Shown here piece after piece: positions 9,988-18,970 of a stretch of DNA of 64,000 nt. The position numbers were made by a program, and so were the translations under genes. The notes under the pieces are model-generated. The model did no database searches, was not told the DNA's origin, and worked only from the letters and a program-made list of their open reading frames with translations. The stretch spans positions 1-64,000 of the forward strand of contig JAJFKE010000031.1 in the NCBI GenBank assembly GCA_021773355.1. Reading direction: 5' to 3'. The stretch's first letter is position 1; each line of letters starts with the position of its first letter. The DNA comes from Gammaproteobacteria bacterium. GTDB lineage: Bacteria > Pseudomonadota > Gammaproteobacteria > Pseudomonadales > Pseudohongiellaceae.

Positions 9988-10989
9988 GTGATACTATTTT
10001 GCACTAATCTGTCAACCGGGACGAAGATTCAATTGAATAATACGGAGGAGGTTCATATTTGGAGTCACTGCCACAATTGTGGAGCATGCCCCATTAAAGG
10101 TGTACGGTATCAATGTCAAACTTGCACAATTGGTCCCGACACAAACCTCTGTGCATCGTGTTTTTCACTGTTTAGCTTGGGCAAAGTACAACACCCGCCA
10201 CCTCCAAACAACACTAGCTTTAAGGCCGATCATAAATTCTTAGTCTGTCATGGCGAAACGCCTGACTTATATCGAGCTTGGTTTGATATTGAAATTCCGA
10301 ATCACTCTGCGCCAGCGTATGAACGTGGGTTTATTGTAAGACCGGAGTTCCGTTGCGGTTACTCCTCATATTTTGGAGGATATGGATTCATAGTAAAAAC
10401 AACTAAAGGAATGCTCTTCTTAACAGCATTGCATGTACTCGACGAGGTGATTAGAAATTTCCACATAGACGCATCAATCGAAAATAGCAATTATACTGGC
10501 AAGGAACTGAGTGTAATAGATAAGGTAAATCTCTACGACGCACTAGAGCATGATTGGATGTTTCACCAGATAGGAATATGTAAGACTCTAATTATCCTGC
10601 CCGAAGCACGAATCGGAATTGAAGAGCCAAAATCTGATCGAGATATCAATGCTTTCTTTGTCGAACGCCCGCTTCGTCACAATTTGAACCCAGGATCATT
10701 AGCAATAAAAAGTCCAGATATTGGTCAACCTGTTTGGCTTGCAGCGAGGTCGACAAGCAACTGCCGGATCAGGAAAGCTGTAGTAATCGAAAAAACCGAT
10801 CGTAGCCTAGTATACCGTTACGAATCATCTAAACCGTTGCCAAAGTATTGCAGCGGGGCTCCAGTATTAAATGGTGATGGTGACGTCGTCGGAATCAATA
10901 TAGGGGCTGGTTTTTACGAATCAAGGCGGTTTGGACATGCAAACACTGTCGAGAATATTCGGAATCATTTAACGTCGATTAACAGCTAA
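9988..10989 (+). CDS. ZZ-type zinc finger fused to trypsin-like peptidase-like domain
   Basis: This 333-residue protein starts with a ZZ-type zinc finger (about 26-90): paired Cys in 'HCHNCGAC', 'RYQCQTC' and 'LCASC', then a late His pair member in 'KADHKF'. ZZ fingers bind peptide N-termini or ubiquitin-pathway partners in eukaryotes. The C-terminal part resembles a chymotrypsin-fold peptidase: His in 'FLTALHVLDE', Asp in 'LEHDWMF' and Ser in 'YCSGAPVLNGDGDVVG', all in the correct order. No signal peptide is seen, so it is probably cytosolic. The start is a GTG and is uncertain. A link to peptide synthesis, resistance or defence cannot be settled from sequence. Confidence 0.65.
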   Translation: MILFCTNLSTGTKIQLNNTEEVHIWSHCHNCGACPIKGVRYQCQTCTIGPDTNLCASCFSLFSLGKVQHPPPPNNTSFKADHKFLVCHGETPDLYRAWFDIEIPNHSAPAYERGFIVRPEFRCGYSSYFGGYGFIVKTTKGMLFLTALHVLDEVIRNFHIDASIENSNYTGKELSVIDKVNLYDALEHDWMFHQIGICKTLIILPEARIGIEEPKSDRDINAFFVERPLRHNLNPGSLAIKSPDIGQPVWLAARSTSNCRIRKAVVIEKTDRSLVYRYESSKPLPKYCSGAPVLNGDGDVVGINIGAGFYESRRFGHANTVENIRNHLTSINS

Positions 10990-11108
10990 TCGTCAATATT
11001 ATAATCGAAAGATATAGGAAAATATTGAGTTACATTTAGAACAACAAGGTGTTTAGAACTATCGATCCTTTCTCAAAATCATACCAGTCCTATAAAGACA
11101 ACGACAAT

Positions 11109-12035
11109 TTACGCTGGATCTTGCACAAATTTTTGACCCCGCCTGTTAGTTGTAACAATTCTATTTTGCTTGTAAATATCCTGCCCCGAGGCAAGCACAA
11201 CACCATATTTTTCAAGCGATAAGACACTGCCGTACTCCTCAATAGTATCTGTTTCTGGATACACTTTAACACTGGTAGGAACATATCTAGCCGTAAAACC
11301 TAAACGGGTTTTTCTGGTTGTTGAATTAGGGAAAGATGAGTGCATTAAAGTAGACCAAAAGATGACGAACTGGCCAGCTTTCAGTGTTATCGACACAGCC
11401 TCAGACTCATCTGGAACGAAGTTTGGGTCTTTCTGCAAGTTCCTATAATCGTACCCAAAAAACCCTCTTCTAACTCCGTCTTTTTCAAGTTTATTGACAT
11501 CTTCCGGCGAGTATTGCATGTCCTTGGACTCGTCATAAACCATTTCTTCATGTGTTCCTGGAATGAAACGTAGGCAGCCATTTTCTTCAGTTGCATCTGT
11601 TATGGCAGTCCAAACTGTAATAGCCCCACCAAATCCCGAATCGTTGGGCCATACAATTTGAGGAGCACCGGAAGCATGGGCAAACGTATCCGCTTGATGC
11701 CAATCTGTGCCTTCGTCTCCGGGGTATTTTGGAAATAACTCCGAGCGCCAACACAGAATATCAGGTCCTAACATACTTCCAAGTCTTCCGACAATCTCCC
11801 GTTTCAATATGTGGCGACTGAAAAAGTCTATATCGAGGTGCCGATCATATCCTGCTAACAGACTGGTATGTGGCAAATCATAAACCGCAAACTCTCTATT
11901 AAACAACTCGCCGCGAAGTTCCTTGTATTTTTCTGCTATGTATTTACCGCTATAGAGATCGAATGGACCCAAATAACCCTGCTCCCTAAATTGATGCAGT
12001 TCCGCTTTACTCAACCTGTAGTCATCTCTATTCAT
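11109..12035 (-). CDS. SyrB2-type non-haem Fe(II)/2-oxoglutarate amino-acid halogenase
   Basis: This 308-residue protein reads as a close relative of SyrB2 throughout, for example 'FPKYPGDEGTDWHQADTF', 'KDGVRRGFFGYDYR', 'FWSTLMHSSFP' and 'SLEKYG'. The iron site has H113-Q-A115 and distal H232. Ala replaces the carboxylate ligand found in hydroxylases, leaving the site for chloride; this is the hallmark of the halogenase subclass. R250 in 'RLGFTARYVP' fits the 2-oxoglutarate/chloride Arg. Known members chlorinate unactivated methyl groups of amino acids on carrier proteins. Directly upstream in the same orientation are the free-standing carrier protein and adenylation domain that would provide its substrate. 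The ATG has AGGTG seven bases before it. Confidence 0.93.
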   Translation of the reverse strand: MNRDDYRLSKAELHQFREQGYLGPFDLYSGKYIAEKYKELRGELFNREFAVYDLPHTSLLAGYDRHLDIDFFSRHILKREIVGRLGSMLGPDILCWRSELFPKYPGDEGTDWHQADTFAHASGAPQIVWPNDSGFGGAITVWTAITDATEENGCLRFIPGTHEEMVYDESKDMQYSPEDVNKLEKDGVRRGFFGYDYRNLQKDPNFVPDESEAVSITLKAGQFVIFWSTLMHSSFPNSTTRKTRLGFTARYVPTSVKVYPETDTIEEYGSVLSLEKYGVVLASGQDIYKQNRIVTTNRRGQKFVQDPA

Positions 12036-12069
12036 AAATCACCTAAGTAACAATAGCAAGTACACGGAA

Positions 12070-12336
12070 TTAGAACGCTGTGTCAGTTCCTATGAGCTCA
12101 CTGTCTTTAGCTCTTTGTACGTAGATTGATATCCATTCGCGAATGGTGCTAGAACGCATTAATTCATGAGTTGGAGCTTGAAATTTCAAAGCTTCTTCAA
12201 TAGATATCTGTAATTCTACGATTGTAAGAGAAGATACTCCGCGCTCAAAAAAATCCTCATCTTCAGCAAGATTCTTTAATGCCTCTTTTTCAGTGAACAA
12301 CCTAAATATGGTTTCGCCAATTTTATCTACGGTCAC
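12070..12336 (-). CDS. free-standing peptidyl/aminoacyl carrier protein
   Basis: An 88-residue carrier protein. The phosphopantetheine site is S36 in 'FFERGVSSLTIVEL', where the usual DSL/HSL is SSL. The four-helix pattern and acidic surface fit a PCP/ACP. It overlaps the adenylation gene by 14 bp and precedes the halogenase by about 35 bp, giving an A-T pair split into two proteins, as in the CmaA/CmaD-type systems, instead of one didomain as in SyrB1. It is the probable tether on which the amino acid is chlorinated. Confidence 0.88.
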   Translation of the reverse strand: MTVDKIGETIFRLFTEKEALKNLAEDEDFFERGVSSLTIVELQISIEEALKFQAPTHELMRSSTIREWISIYVQRAKDSELIGTDTAF

Positions 12337-13888
12337 GATTCGTATCCTCCTTTGAATTCATGTATTCTCGATCACTGTGTTCGCCATGAAGTTCAATCGC
12401 ATTGGAATCAATTTTCCCACCATCTGTCATGGGAAATCCATCACTTACAATAAATTTATTCGGGATCATATACTTAGGAATCTTGACCGAGAGCTGCCTT
12501 TCAATATCCACAATTTGTATGGAGTGCCGAGGCTGAAATTGAATGTAGGCGATAAGCAACTGATCCCCAGATTCAAACTTTTTCAAAATAACCAATGCGT
12601 CCCTAACCGCTTCCAGTTCAACTATATTTACCCTAACTTCCTCAAGAGATATCCTATAGCCTCTGATCTTGACTTGATTGTCTTTCCGACCTATGAATTC
12701 CATATCACCATTATCATTTATTTGGACGATATCTCCAGTTTGATATATTAAACCTGACGCAATACTTTCATTAATAAAAAATGGAGGAGGCTGTTCATCA
12801 TTATTAAGATATCCTAAGGCCACCCCCTCTCCGCTTACATACAAATCGCCTTCTTGGCCTTTCTCGACCGGGCACAAAGAATCATTAAGTATATGAACCT
12901 CTGTACCGCTAATAGGTTTACCTATCGGCACTGTAGAGCTGGGAATGTTGTCTGGAGTCATTACGTGGCAGCAAGTGAATGTGGTATTTTCTGTCGGCCC
13001 ATAACCATTTATCAATGTGATCGAAGGAAGCGCCTCCAAAACCTGCCTAATGTATTTTGGATTCAGCACATCACCCCCTGCCAATAACACTCTCACCGAT
13101 ACTAGAGCATCTAAGATGTTACTAATAAGCAAGTGAAATAGCGCAGCAGTCAACCACAAAATAGTAATGCGATTATCTACAATTTCTTTTTTCAGCAAAT
13201 TTGGGTCTAGCACCGATCCTGAATACAGAACCAGGGTAGCACTGTTTAGCAATGCACCCCATATTTCGAAAGTTGAGGCATCAAATGAAATTGAAGCGAG
13301 CTGTAGGACTCTATCTTTCGAGCTAATTTGAATGTAGTTAGTATCTATGACTAATCTGACGACCGCTCGGTGGGGAACTACTACGCCTTTAGGTTTTCCA
13401 GTGGACCCAGAAGTAAACATTACATAGGCTTTGTCGCTAGGTGCGCTCTGATAACTGTTGAATTCCTGCAAAGATGAATTGAATAAATGTTGTTCGGCTG
13501 TCGAGATTACTGTCCTACCAGAAAAGCATGACACACCACAAATGTCAGAAATAATTATCCGAACATCGGCAGATTCCAAGCACGCACTCGTTCTAGCAGC
13601 AGGATTGTTAGCATCTAACGGCAAATATGCCGCTCCGCATTTCAATATCGCTAAAAGAGAAACGATCAATTCAAAGGACCGTTCCATAGATATCGCCACA
13701 ACATTTCTTTCTCTTACTCCGATTGAAAGCAAGTAATCCGCGAGGTAATTTGCCCTAACGTTGAGTTGGTGATACGACACAGAATTACCTGAGATTTTAA
13801 CTGCAATATCATTAGGCCTATCACGAACCTTTTGTTCGAAAAGATTGTGAATGCCAATATATGGCCTAAATTTATTGTCGCTGCCCAT
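12323..13888 (-). CDS. free-standing NRPS adenylation domain, valine-type code
   Basis: A 521-residue amino-acid-AMP ligase with A3 'YVMFTSGSTGKPKG', A5 'NGYGPTENTT', A7/A8 'YQTGD...GRKDNQVKIRGYR' and A10 'GGKIDS'. It has no condensation or carrier domain. Reading the GrsA-aligned pocket positions gives D-A-F-W-L-G-G-T-F-K, one residue from the classic valine code DAFWIGGTFK. It probably charges the adjacent carrier protein with L-Val (Ile/Leu less likely) for the halogenase. I use the ATG at 13888; a longer frame exists to 13912. It overlaps the alpha/beta-hydrolase stop by 17 bp and the carrier-protein start by 14 bp, so the cassette is tightly coupled. Confidence 0.92.
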   Translation of the reverse strand: MGSDNKFRPYIGIHNLFEQKVRDRPNDIAVKISGNSVSYHQLNVRANYLADYLLSIGVRERNVVAISMERSFELIVSLLAILKCGAAYLPLDANNPAARTSACLESADVRIIISDICGVSCFSGRTVISTAEQHLFNSSLQEFNSYQSAPSDKAYVMFTSGSTGKPKGVVVPHRAVVRLVIDTNYIQISSKDRVLQLASISFDASTFEIWGALLNSATLVLYSGSVLDPNLLKKEIVDNRITILWLTAALFHLLISNILDALVSVRVLLAGGDVLNPKYIRQVLEALPSITLINGYGPTENTTFTCCHVMTPDNIPSSTVPIGKPISGTEVHILNDSLCPVEKGQEGDLYVSGEGVALGYLNNDEQPPPFFINESIASGLIYQTGDIVQINDNGDMEFIGRKDNQVKIRGYRISLEEVRVNIVELEAVRDALVILKKFESGDQLLIAYIQFQPRHSIQIVDIERQLSVKIPKYMIPNKFIVSDGFPMTDGGKIDSNAIELHGEHSDREYMNSKEDTNRDRR

Positions 13889-14735
13889 ATAAGTAATTCC
13901 ATATCGCAACATGCGTGTTCGAGTCTTCCCTCAAAATATCATAATGATCACTAGCAGGATCAGTATAAATCTCAGAGTCAGGAATTAAGTTATGAATTTT
14001 CTCTGAGCTTGCGACACCTACTTGAGCGTCGAGTGCACCGCTCATCACCAGTGTCTTTTGCGATATAGAGCTAGCCAATTCTCCAAAGCGGCCCTTTTTA
14101 TAATGTAAATAATTTGCCGCGTATCGTCGCAAATAATTTATACTAGTAAAAGGTAGGTCAATTCCAGGAGGCCTTTCACTAAAGCTCTCAATCCGCTGAC
14201 TATCTATTTTTTTAAAAACCTGGTCTAGTTGTTTTTCACCTTTAGATGCCAAAGACAGTAAACTGTCTATTTCAATTGCGAATTGAGTTGAACATACTTT
14301 ATCGTCAAGCATCAAATATTCACCATGAACCAGGATTAAACTACCAACTAAATCCGGAAAACGGTTAGCTGCCGCGAGCGCAATACCAGCCCCAGAACAG
14401 TAACCCACCAATATACAAGAGCCAATATTGTGTATGGACAATGCAGACTGAAAGTCCATAACATGATTATCAATAGAAAATTCACTCTCCGGAAATTTTC
14501 GATCAGTCGGATCGAGGATAGATCGTGATTCCCAGCCAAGTATCTGATACTTAGGTTCGAAAAAGTCAAAAAATGCTTTTAAGATTTCTAACCTTAAACC
14601 AAATGGTATTAGAATTACTATCCACGGCCTTCCTTCCTGCGTGTTACTTACCGCACAGGTTATAGAAGTTCCATCCCCGCTAGTAAATTTATCCTTTTTC
14701 AAAAACAATCCCAAATTCACGCAAGCTTGAAGCAA
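13872..14735 (-). CDS. Cys-nucleophile alpha/beta hydrolase, SyrC/CmaE-like aminoacyl shuttle
   Basis: A 287-residue alpha/beta-hydrolase. The nucleophile elbow is 'GYCSGAG' with Cys113 instead of Ser, followed by a C-terminal His (about 264) in 'DPASDHYDI'. Cys at this position is characteristic of SyrC and CmaE, which transfer an aminoacyl group from one carrier protein to another during chlorinated-residue incorporation. Its location just upstream of the A, ACP and halogenase genes supports the same job here: moving the chlorinated residue from the free carrier to the megasynthase. Start uncertain: the first in-frame codon is TTG at 14735, with GTG at 14720 as an alternative. Confidence 0.78.
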   Translation of the reverse strand: MLQACVNLGLFLKKDKFTSGDGTSITCAVSNTQEGRPWIVILIPFGLRLEILKAFFDFFEPKYQILGWESRSILDPTDRKFPESEFSIDNHVMDFQSALSIHNIGSCILVGYCSGAGIALAAANRFPDLVGSLILVHGEYLMLDDKVCSTQFAIEIDSLLSLASKGEKQLDQVFKKIDSQRIESFSERPPGIDLPFTSINYLRRYAANYLHYKKGRFGELASSISQKTLVMSGALDAQVGVASSEKIHNLIPDSEIYTDPASDHYDILREDSNTHVAIWNYLYGQRQ

Positions 14736-15175
14736 TTAACATTTCATGTATATCAAGCATCGTTCAATTCGTTCGCAATCATTTTACTCAATGGGTACGC
14801 TAATATGTAGGACAATATAACCACTTAAACCAAAGTAACGATTCTAAGGTTTTTGTACGACAAATAAAGGCTTTTTCGATATTTATACCATTCTTTCCAG
14901 GAAGTAAGAATAGTCTTACAAGTGTTCAATACTATATCTCGCTTGCCCAAGAAGGGTAATGCTAGACCAGAATAAGGATTGCCATATATTTACTTTGCGC
15001 ATAATTCTATATTTGTGACAGAGAACACTAGTTTTGACACATATTTGGGGAAAACCAAGCCGCTCTTGCTCAGTAAAAATTCTGAAATTCACTTTCAACT
15101 TTATCAATTCTTGTATAGAAGTGTTAGTTAGTACATTTCAATTGACAAAAGTTCTTATACTAGCCCGGTCAGAAC
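14736..15175. other. intergenic AT-rich region
   Basis: About 440 bases between the type II thioesterase and the shuttle gene. No supported ORF. It separates the thioesterase from the chlorination genes and may contain a promoter for them, but I cannot point to a box. Confidence 0.35.
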
Positions 15176-15949
15176 CTACACAATTTTTCGCATAACATCT
15201 TTAATTATCTGATTTAGAGCATTTAGTACGAGATTATTATGGGTGTTAATGAAAAAATGTCCCCCTGGGAACATAGTCACGTTACATTCTCGATTAGTTT
15301 CTTTTTCCCAAAGGAATAAGTTATGCTGCTCTATCCCCTCCAGACGACCCGCAAAAACTGAAATAGAGACGTCTAGAGGAATCGTATCATTTTCTAATTC
15401 GCCGTCGGACAGTAAAAAGTCTGAACGTAAAATTGGTAGATATATTTCCATCAGATCCATGTTCTCTAGCAAAATCGTCGGGGTTCCTCCATAATTTGAC
15501 AATCCCTCGAGGAATTCATCATCTGGTAAATGTGTTAGCTTTTCGAAGTACTCATTCTCATCAGACGGAGCAGAACGGCCTGAAACGACTAGATGTTCCG
15601 CCGTTGGATGCTTAAGTACAACCAGTTCCATCAGAAGAGTGTGAGCGATAAGAGCACCCAAACTATGCCCAAAAAATATATAGGGCAAATCCAGTTTCCC
15701 AACTATGGCTACACTCAACTCCTCAATCACTTTGGAAAGATCGGAAATAAGAGGTTCCGAAAAACGAGATTGACGGCCAGGTAGCTGCACGCACACCACA
15801 TCCATGTAATCTGGCAAATATTTGTGCCAATCCCGAAAGACCGCCGCTCCACCACCTGCGTAATGGAAGCAGAATAAGCGCAGTTTCGCCGCAGAGTTAC
15901 TTTCGAACGAATAAAGCCAACTATTTGATTTCAAGAGAGATAAAGCCAA
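15176..15949 (-). CDS. type II (editing) thioesterase
   Basis: A 257-residue alpha/beta hydrolase of the GrsT/SrfAD class: 'LFCFHYAGGGAAVFRDW' at the N-terminus, nucleophile 'FFGHSLGALIAH', and catalytic His in 'FPGGHFFIN'. Such free thioesterases remove misprimed acyl groups from carrier-domain phosphopantetheine arms. Every NRPS gene here also has an integral route, as TE at the end of the third NRPS. No in-frame ATG is available near the N-terminus; the longest start is TTG at 15949, so the exact start is uncertain. It lies in the minus-strand series between a small unknown gene and the chlorination cassette. Confidence 0.9.
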   Translation of the reverse strand: MALSLLKSNSWLYSFESNSAAKLRLFCFHYAGGGAAVFRDWHKYLPDYMDVVCVQLPGRQSRFSEPLISDLSKVIEELSVAIVGKLDLPYIFFGHSLGALIAHTLLMELVVLKHPTAEHLVVSGRSAPSDENEYFEKLTHLPDDEFLEGLSNYGGTPTILLENMDLMEIYLPILRSDFLLSDGELENDTIPLDVSISVFAGRLEGIEQHNLFLWEKETNRECNVTMFPGGHFFINTHNNLVLNALNQIIKDVMRKIV

Positions 15950-16012
15950 TCACGCAGAACCAAGAATTAGAATATACCAAATATCGTCAATATTATTACA
16001 ACTAGCTTCGCG

Positions 16013-16282
16013 TCAATCCGTAAAACTAAACTGCCATTGAAGCTGTGACAATCTCATTTCTTCATTTTTTTTGTAACTTAGCCGTGGAATTTCCTCCAAT
16101 TTTTTCCAAATTGATTCTAACTGTGAATCCATGGAAGGACTAAGAAAAAAAATAGCGGCATCAAGGCGAGTGAGTAAATTTTCATATGGGAGTTCCCACT
16201 CCAAAATTGATCCTTCCTTCACTAATTGCTCGAGTAAGTTTTTTACTTCTAATATTTCAGGAACGTTGCCGATTTGCACCAT
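16013..16282 (-). CDS. small protein of unknown function
   Basis: An 89-residue, probably soluble and helical protein with 'LYENLLTRL'-like amphipathic helices ('ELPYENLLTRLDAAIFF') and a C-terminal 'LSQLQWQFSF'. The start is good: GGAGAG six to eight bases before ATG. I do not recognise the family. It lies 60 bp upstream of the type II thioesterase in the same orientation, so it is probably expressed with the biosynthetic genes. An accessory role in carrier-protein or transport function is only a guess. Confidence 0.6.
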   Translation of the reverse strand: MVQIGNVPEILEVKNLLEQLVKEGSILEWELPYENLLTRLDAAIFFLSPSMDSQLESIWKKLEEIPRLSYKKNEEMRLSQLQWQFSFTD

Positions 16283-16507
16283 TTTTAACTCTCCAAGTGG
16301 TCGAAAATACCTAAACTGAAAACCTATTTCTTTGAATTATAAACCGAAAATACGGAAGTAATCGAGCCTGTCCAATCTTTCAACCCCCTTACACTCGTTG
16401 AATAATTGCGCAAACAAAGCACACGAAATTGATATCCAGTTTCTCATATCTCGCTTCGCTGCGTTGTCGAAAATAAAATCGAAAAAACATTGAGCAACCC
16501 AACAATT

Positions 16508-18970
16508 CTACTCATGCCGCAAGGTGTTCACTGGATTGGCACGTGCAGCTCGGAGTGATTGTAGAACAGTCGAGCCAATAGCAACTGCCAAAATTGCTGC
16601 TGTAGACAGTAAAAAGATTAGAGGATTGATAGCCTCACGAAAAGCAAAATTACCAAGCCATTGAGTAATTACCAAGTATGAAACGAACGATGCTATAGCA
16701 GACGATATCAAAATTAAGAAAGTAATATTACGTAGTAGCAAAGCTAGAACTTGCGCTGTTGATGCCCCCAGGATTTTTCTTATACCCATTTCCTTTGTTC
16801 GCCGTTCTGTAGTAAACGATGATAGCCCAAACAACCCAAGACAGCTGATAAAAATGCAGATAACAGAAAACAGCACAGCCAGGTCGATTGCGGAACCTTC
16901 TGATTGATATAGTTGGTCTAGCCTACTAGCAAGAAACTCAAACTCGAAGGGGTGGTCAGGATCGAACTCCGTCATCACTCCGCGAACAAATTCTATAGCC
17001 TCTGCTGTTCTTTCTTCTGAAAAATCAACTATCAATGTTCTAGTAATAAGAACACTCTCTGTTGCAGGCAAATTCTCGTAATCCATCGTTACTCTTCTTA
17101 TCATAAGAGGCGATACTGGGTTGTACAAAGAATTTTGATTGAAGTCTTCAACAACTCCTATTACTTCTCCGATAATTTCACCGGCCCGATTTTCTATACG
17201 TTTGCCAATAGCCTGACTCCAGCCAAGGCTATCAACCAGTGTTTCATTAACAATAACAGGTGCACTGGAATTAGCTGTAATAGTCTGAGGGAAATCCCTA
17301 CCTACTTTAAGCTGTATTTGCATGGTGTCCAAAAAGTTTCTACCAACATTTAGTCCACGGACGTTACGAGGCTCCACTGCACCTACTTCAGTTTCAAATC
17401 TAAACACTTCAAGTGACGCCAATGTACCAGGAATGTTATTAGTCGTAGTAGCACCAAGAATGAGAGGATTGGTGTCAAGTGTTTCTATTAATTGCGATTC
17501 TTGCTGCAACAATTCAGCGCCGCGTAGTGGAACTAGCATCTTGTGTTCTTTGTTATATCCAAGAGGTTTTTCAGATATGAACTGCATCTGATTGCTCATT
17601 AACAATATACTGGCAACAATTCCTATTGATAAAGTAAATTGTAGTAATATCAATAGCTGTCTTAGACGACCACTTTGTGTTTTAGAACTGCTTAAAGAAT
17701 TAGATAGCGCAGATAGAGGGTTAGCTGAAGAAAAATACGTAGCAGGATAAAGTCCGGAAACCAATGTAACGAGCAAACCAAGAATAACCATCAACCCCAA
17801 GAAACCAAACTCAAAAATATCTCTCAGAAGAATTTCTTCTCCTAATCTCGAATCAAGTAGGTCCAAGTCAGTGATGATATTAACTACAGTCAACGCTACT
17901 ATTAGTGATATGAATACGAAAAATGCCGATTCTCCCAAAAGTTGCCAAATCAAATGCCGCCTTTCTGCACCCAAAATCTTGCGAATACCCACTTCCCTAC
18001 TTCTTCTCATTGACCTGGCAGTGCTCAAGTTTATATAGTTGAAACACGCGACAATCAGAAGGAAGAATGCAAGTGCACTGTATCCATATAGGTGTAGGAT
18101 ATTTGCTGTGGGTTGATCTGAATCAAGCCCTGACTCAAGATAGATATCTGATAGGTTCTGAGCTCGATATCGCAAATCAATCGAAACTCCCTCCGAAGCT
18201 GTTTCGATTAACGGATTAATATGTTCATCCTTAAAGTCATCGAACATATTACTAACCGCTTCTGGCACAACTTCAGCCGGAGTTCGCACATAAGTGTATG
18301 TTGAAAATGAAAACAACATCCCTTTTAGTTCCGCCGGAGAACCAGGTGTATCACCGAACAGTCTCATAGAAAGCAAAGCATCATATTTTAAATGAGTATT
18401 GCTTGGCATGTCCGCGAATACTAAAGTTATTTGGTATTGTGAAAGATCAGTGCGAAGAAATTTTCCGATCGGATTTTCATCGCCAAAATATGCCCTGGCA
18501 AAGGACTCACTTACTGCTAGTGATGATGGATCATCCAATGCTTGATCAGGGTCCCCATAAATGATTTCATGACCGAAAAACTGAAATACATTAGGGTCTG
18601 CAATAAATACGTTATCCCAGTAGTACATATCGGCTTCACTTCGAAATCCAGTACTGCCTGTTATATTTGGAATACGAAATCTTGTATAGGCGTCTATACG
18701 TTCTGGCTCAATCATTTTAAGTAGTGGCCCTAACGTGTGTGATGTTAAGGCTGAACGTGTCTCAGAACCTTGTATTGAATAGTCATTAGTTACTCGATAG
18801 ATTCGTTCGTGATTATCAAAGTGTGTGTTGTAGCGAAATTGGCTGTCAACATAAAGTCCGAGGAGAATACTACAGGCCATGCCGAGTGAAAGACCGGAGA
18901 AATTGATTAGTGCATAAAACCTCTCACGATTGATACTGCGTAACGTAGCTTTTAGGTAACTTGTAAACAT
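16508..18970 (-). CDS. MacB/FtsX-type ABC transporter permease
   Basis: An 820-residue protein with the MacB/FtsX layout duplicated. An N-terminal TM helix (about 20-40) is followed by a large periplasmic domain. Then come a block of TM segments near 290-420, another TM and a second periplasmic domain, and a final TM cluster (about 690-810). 'RRSREVGIRKILGA' and 'ERRTKEMGIRKILGAS' are the repeated coupling-helix motifs of FtsX domains. Such permeases act with a separate ATPase to move lipids, peptides or toxins between inner membrane and periplasm. No matching LolD/MacB-type ATPase is encoded nearby. It may export the product or confer self-protection. Confidence 0.85.
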   Translation of the reverse strand: MFTSYLKATLRSINRERFYALINFSGLSLGMACSILLGLYVDSQFRYNTHFDNHERIYRVTNDYSIQGSETRSALTSHTLGPLLKMIEPERIDAYTRFRIPNITGSTGFRSEADMYYWDNVFIADPNVFQFFGHEIIYGDPDQALDDPSSLAVSESFARAYFGDENPIGKFLRTDLSQYQITLVFADMPSNTHLKYDALLSMRLFGDTPGSPAELKGMLFSFSTYTYVRTPAEVVPEAVSNMFDDFKDEHINPLIETASEGVSIDLRYRAQNLSDIYLESGLDSDQPTANILHLYGYSALAFFLLIVACFNYINLSTARSMRRSREVGIRKILGAERRHLIWQLLGESAFFVFISLIVALTVVNIITDLDLLDSRLGEEILLRDIFEFGFLGLMVILGLLVTLVSGLYPATYFSSANPLSALSNSLSSSKTQSGRLRQLLILLQFTLSIGIVASILLMSNQMQFISEKPLGYNKEHKMLVPLRGAELLQQESQLIETLDTNPLILGATTTNNIPGTLASLEVFRFETEVGAVEPRNVRGLNVGRNFLDTMQIQLKVGRDFPQTITANSSAPVIVNETLVDSLGWSQAIGKRIENRAGEIIGEVIGVVEDFNQNSLYNPVSPLMIRRVTMDYENLPATESVLITRTLIVDFSEERTAEAIEFVRGVMTEFDPDHPFEFEFLASRLDQLYQSEGSAIDLAVLFSVICIFISCLGLFGLSSFTTERRTKEMGIRKILGASTAQVLALLLRNITFLILISSAIASFVSYLVITQWLGNFAFREAINPLIFLLSTAAILAVAIGSTVLQSLRAARANPVNTLRHE

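Noticed and set aside
12377..12751. Plus-strand ORF of 124 codons inside the A-domain gene
   Set aside because: It is a shadow of the minus-strand adenylation gene, whose core motifs are unmistakable.
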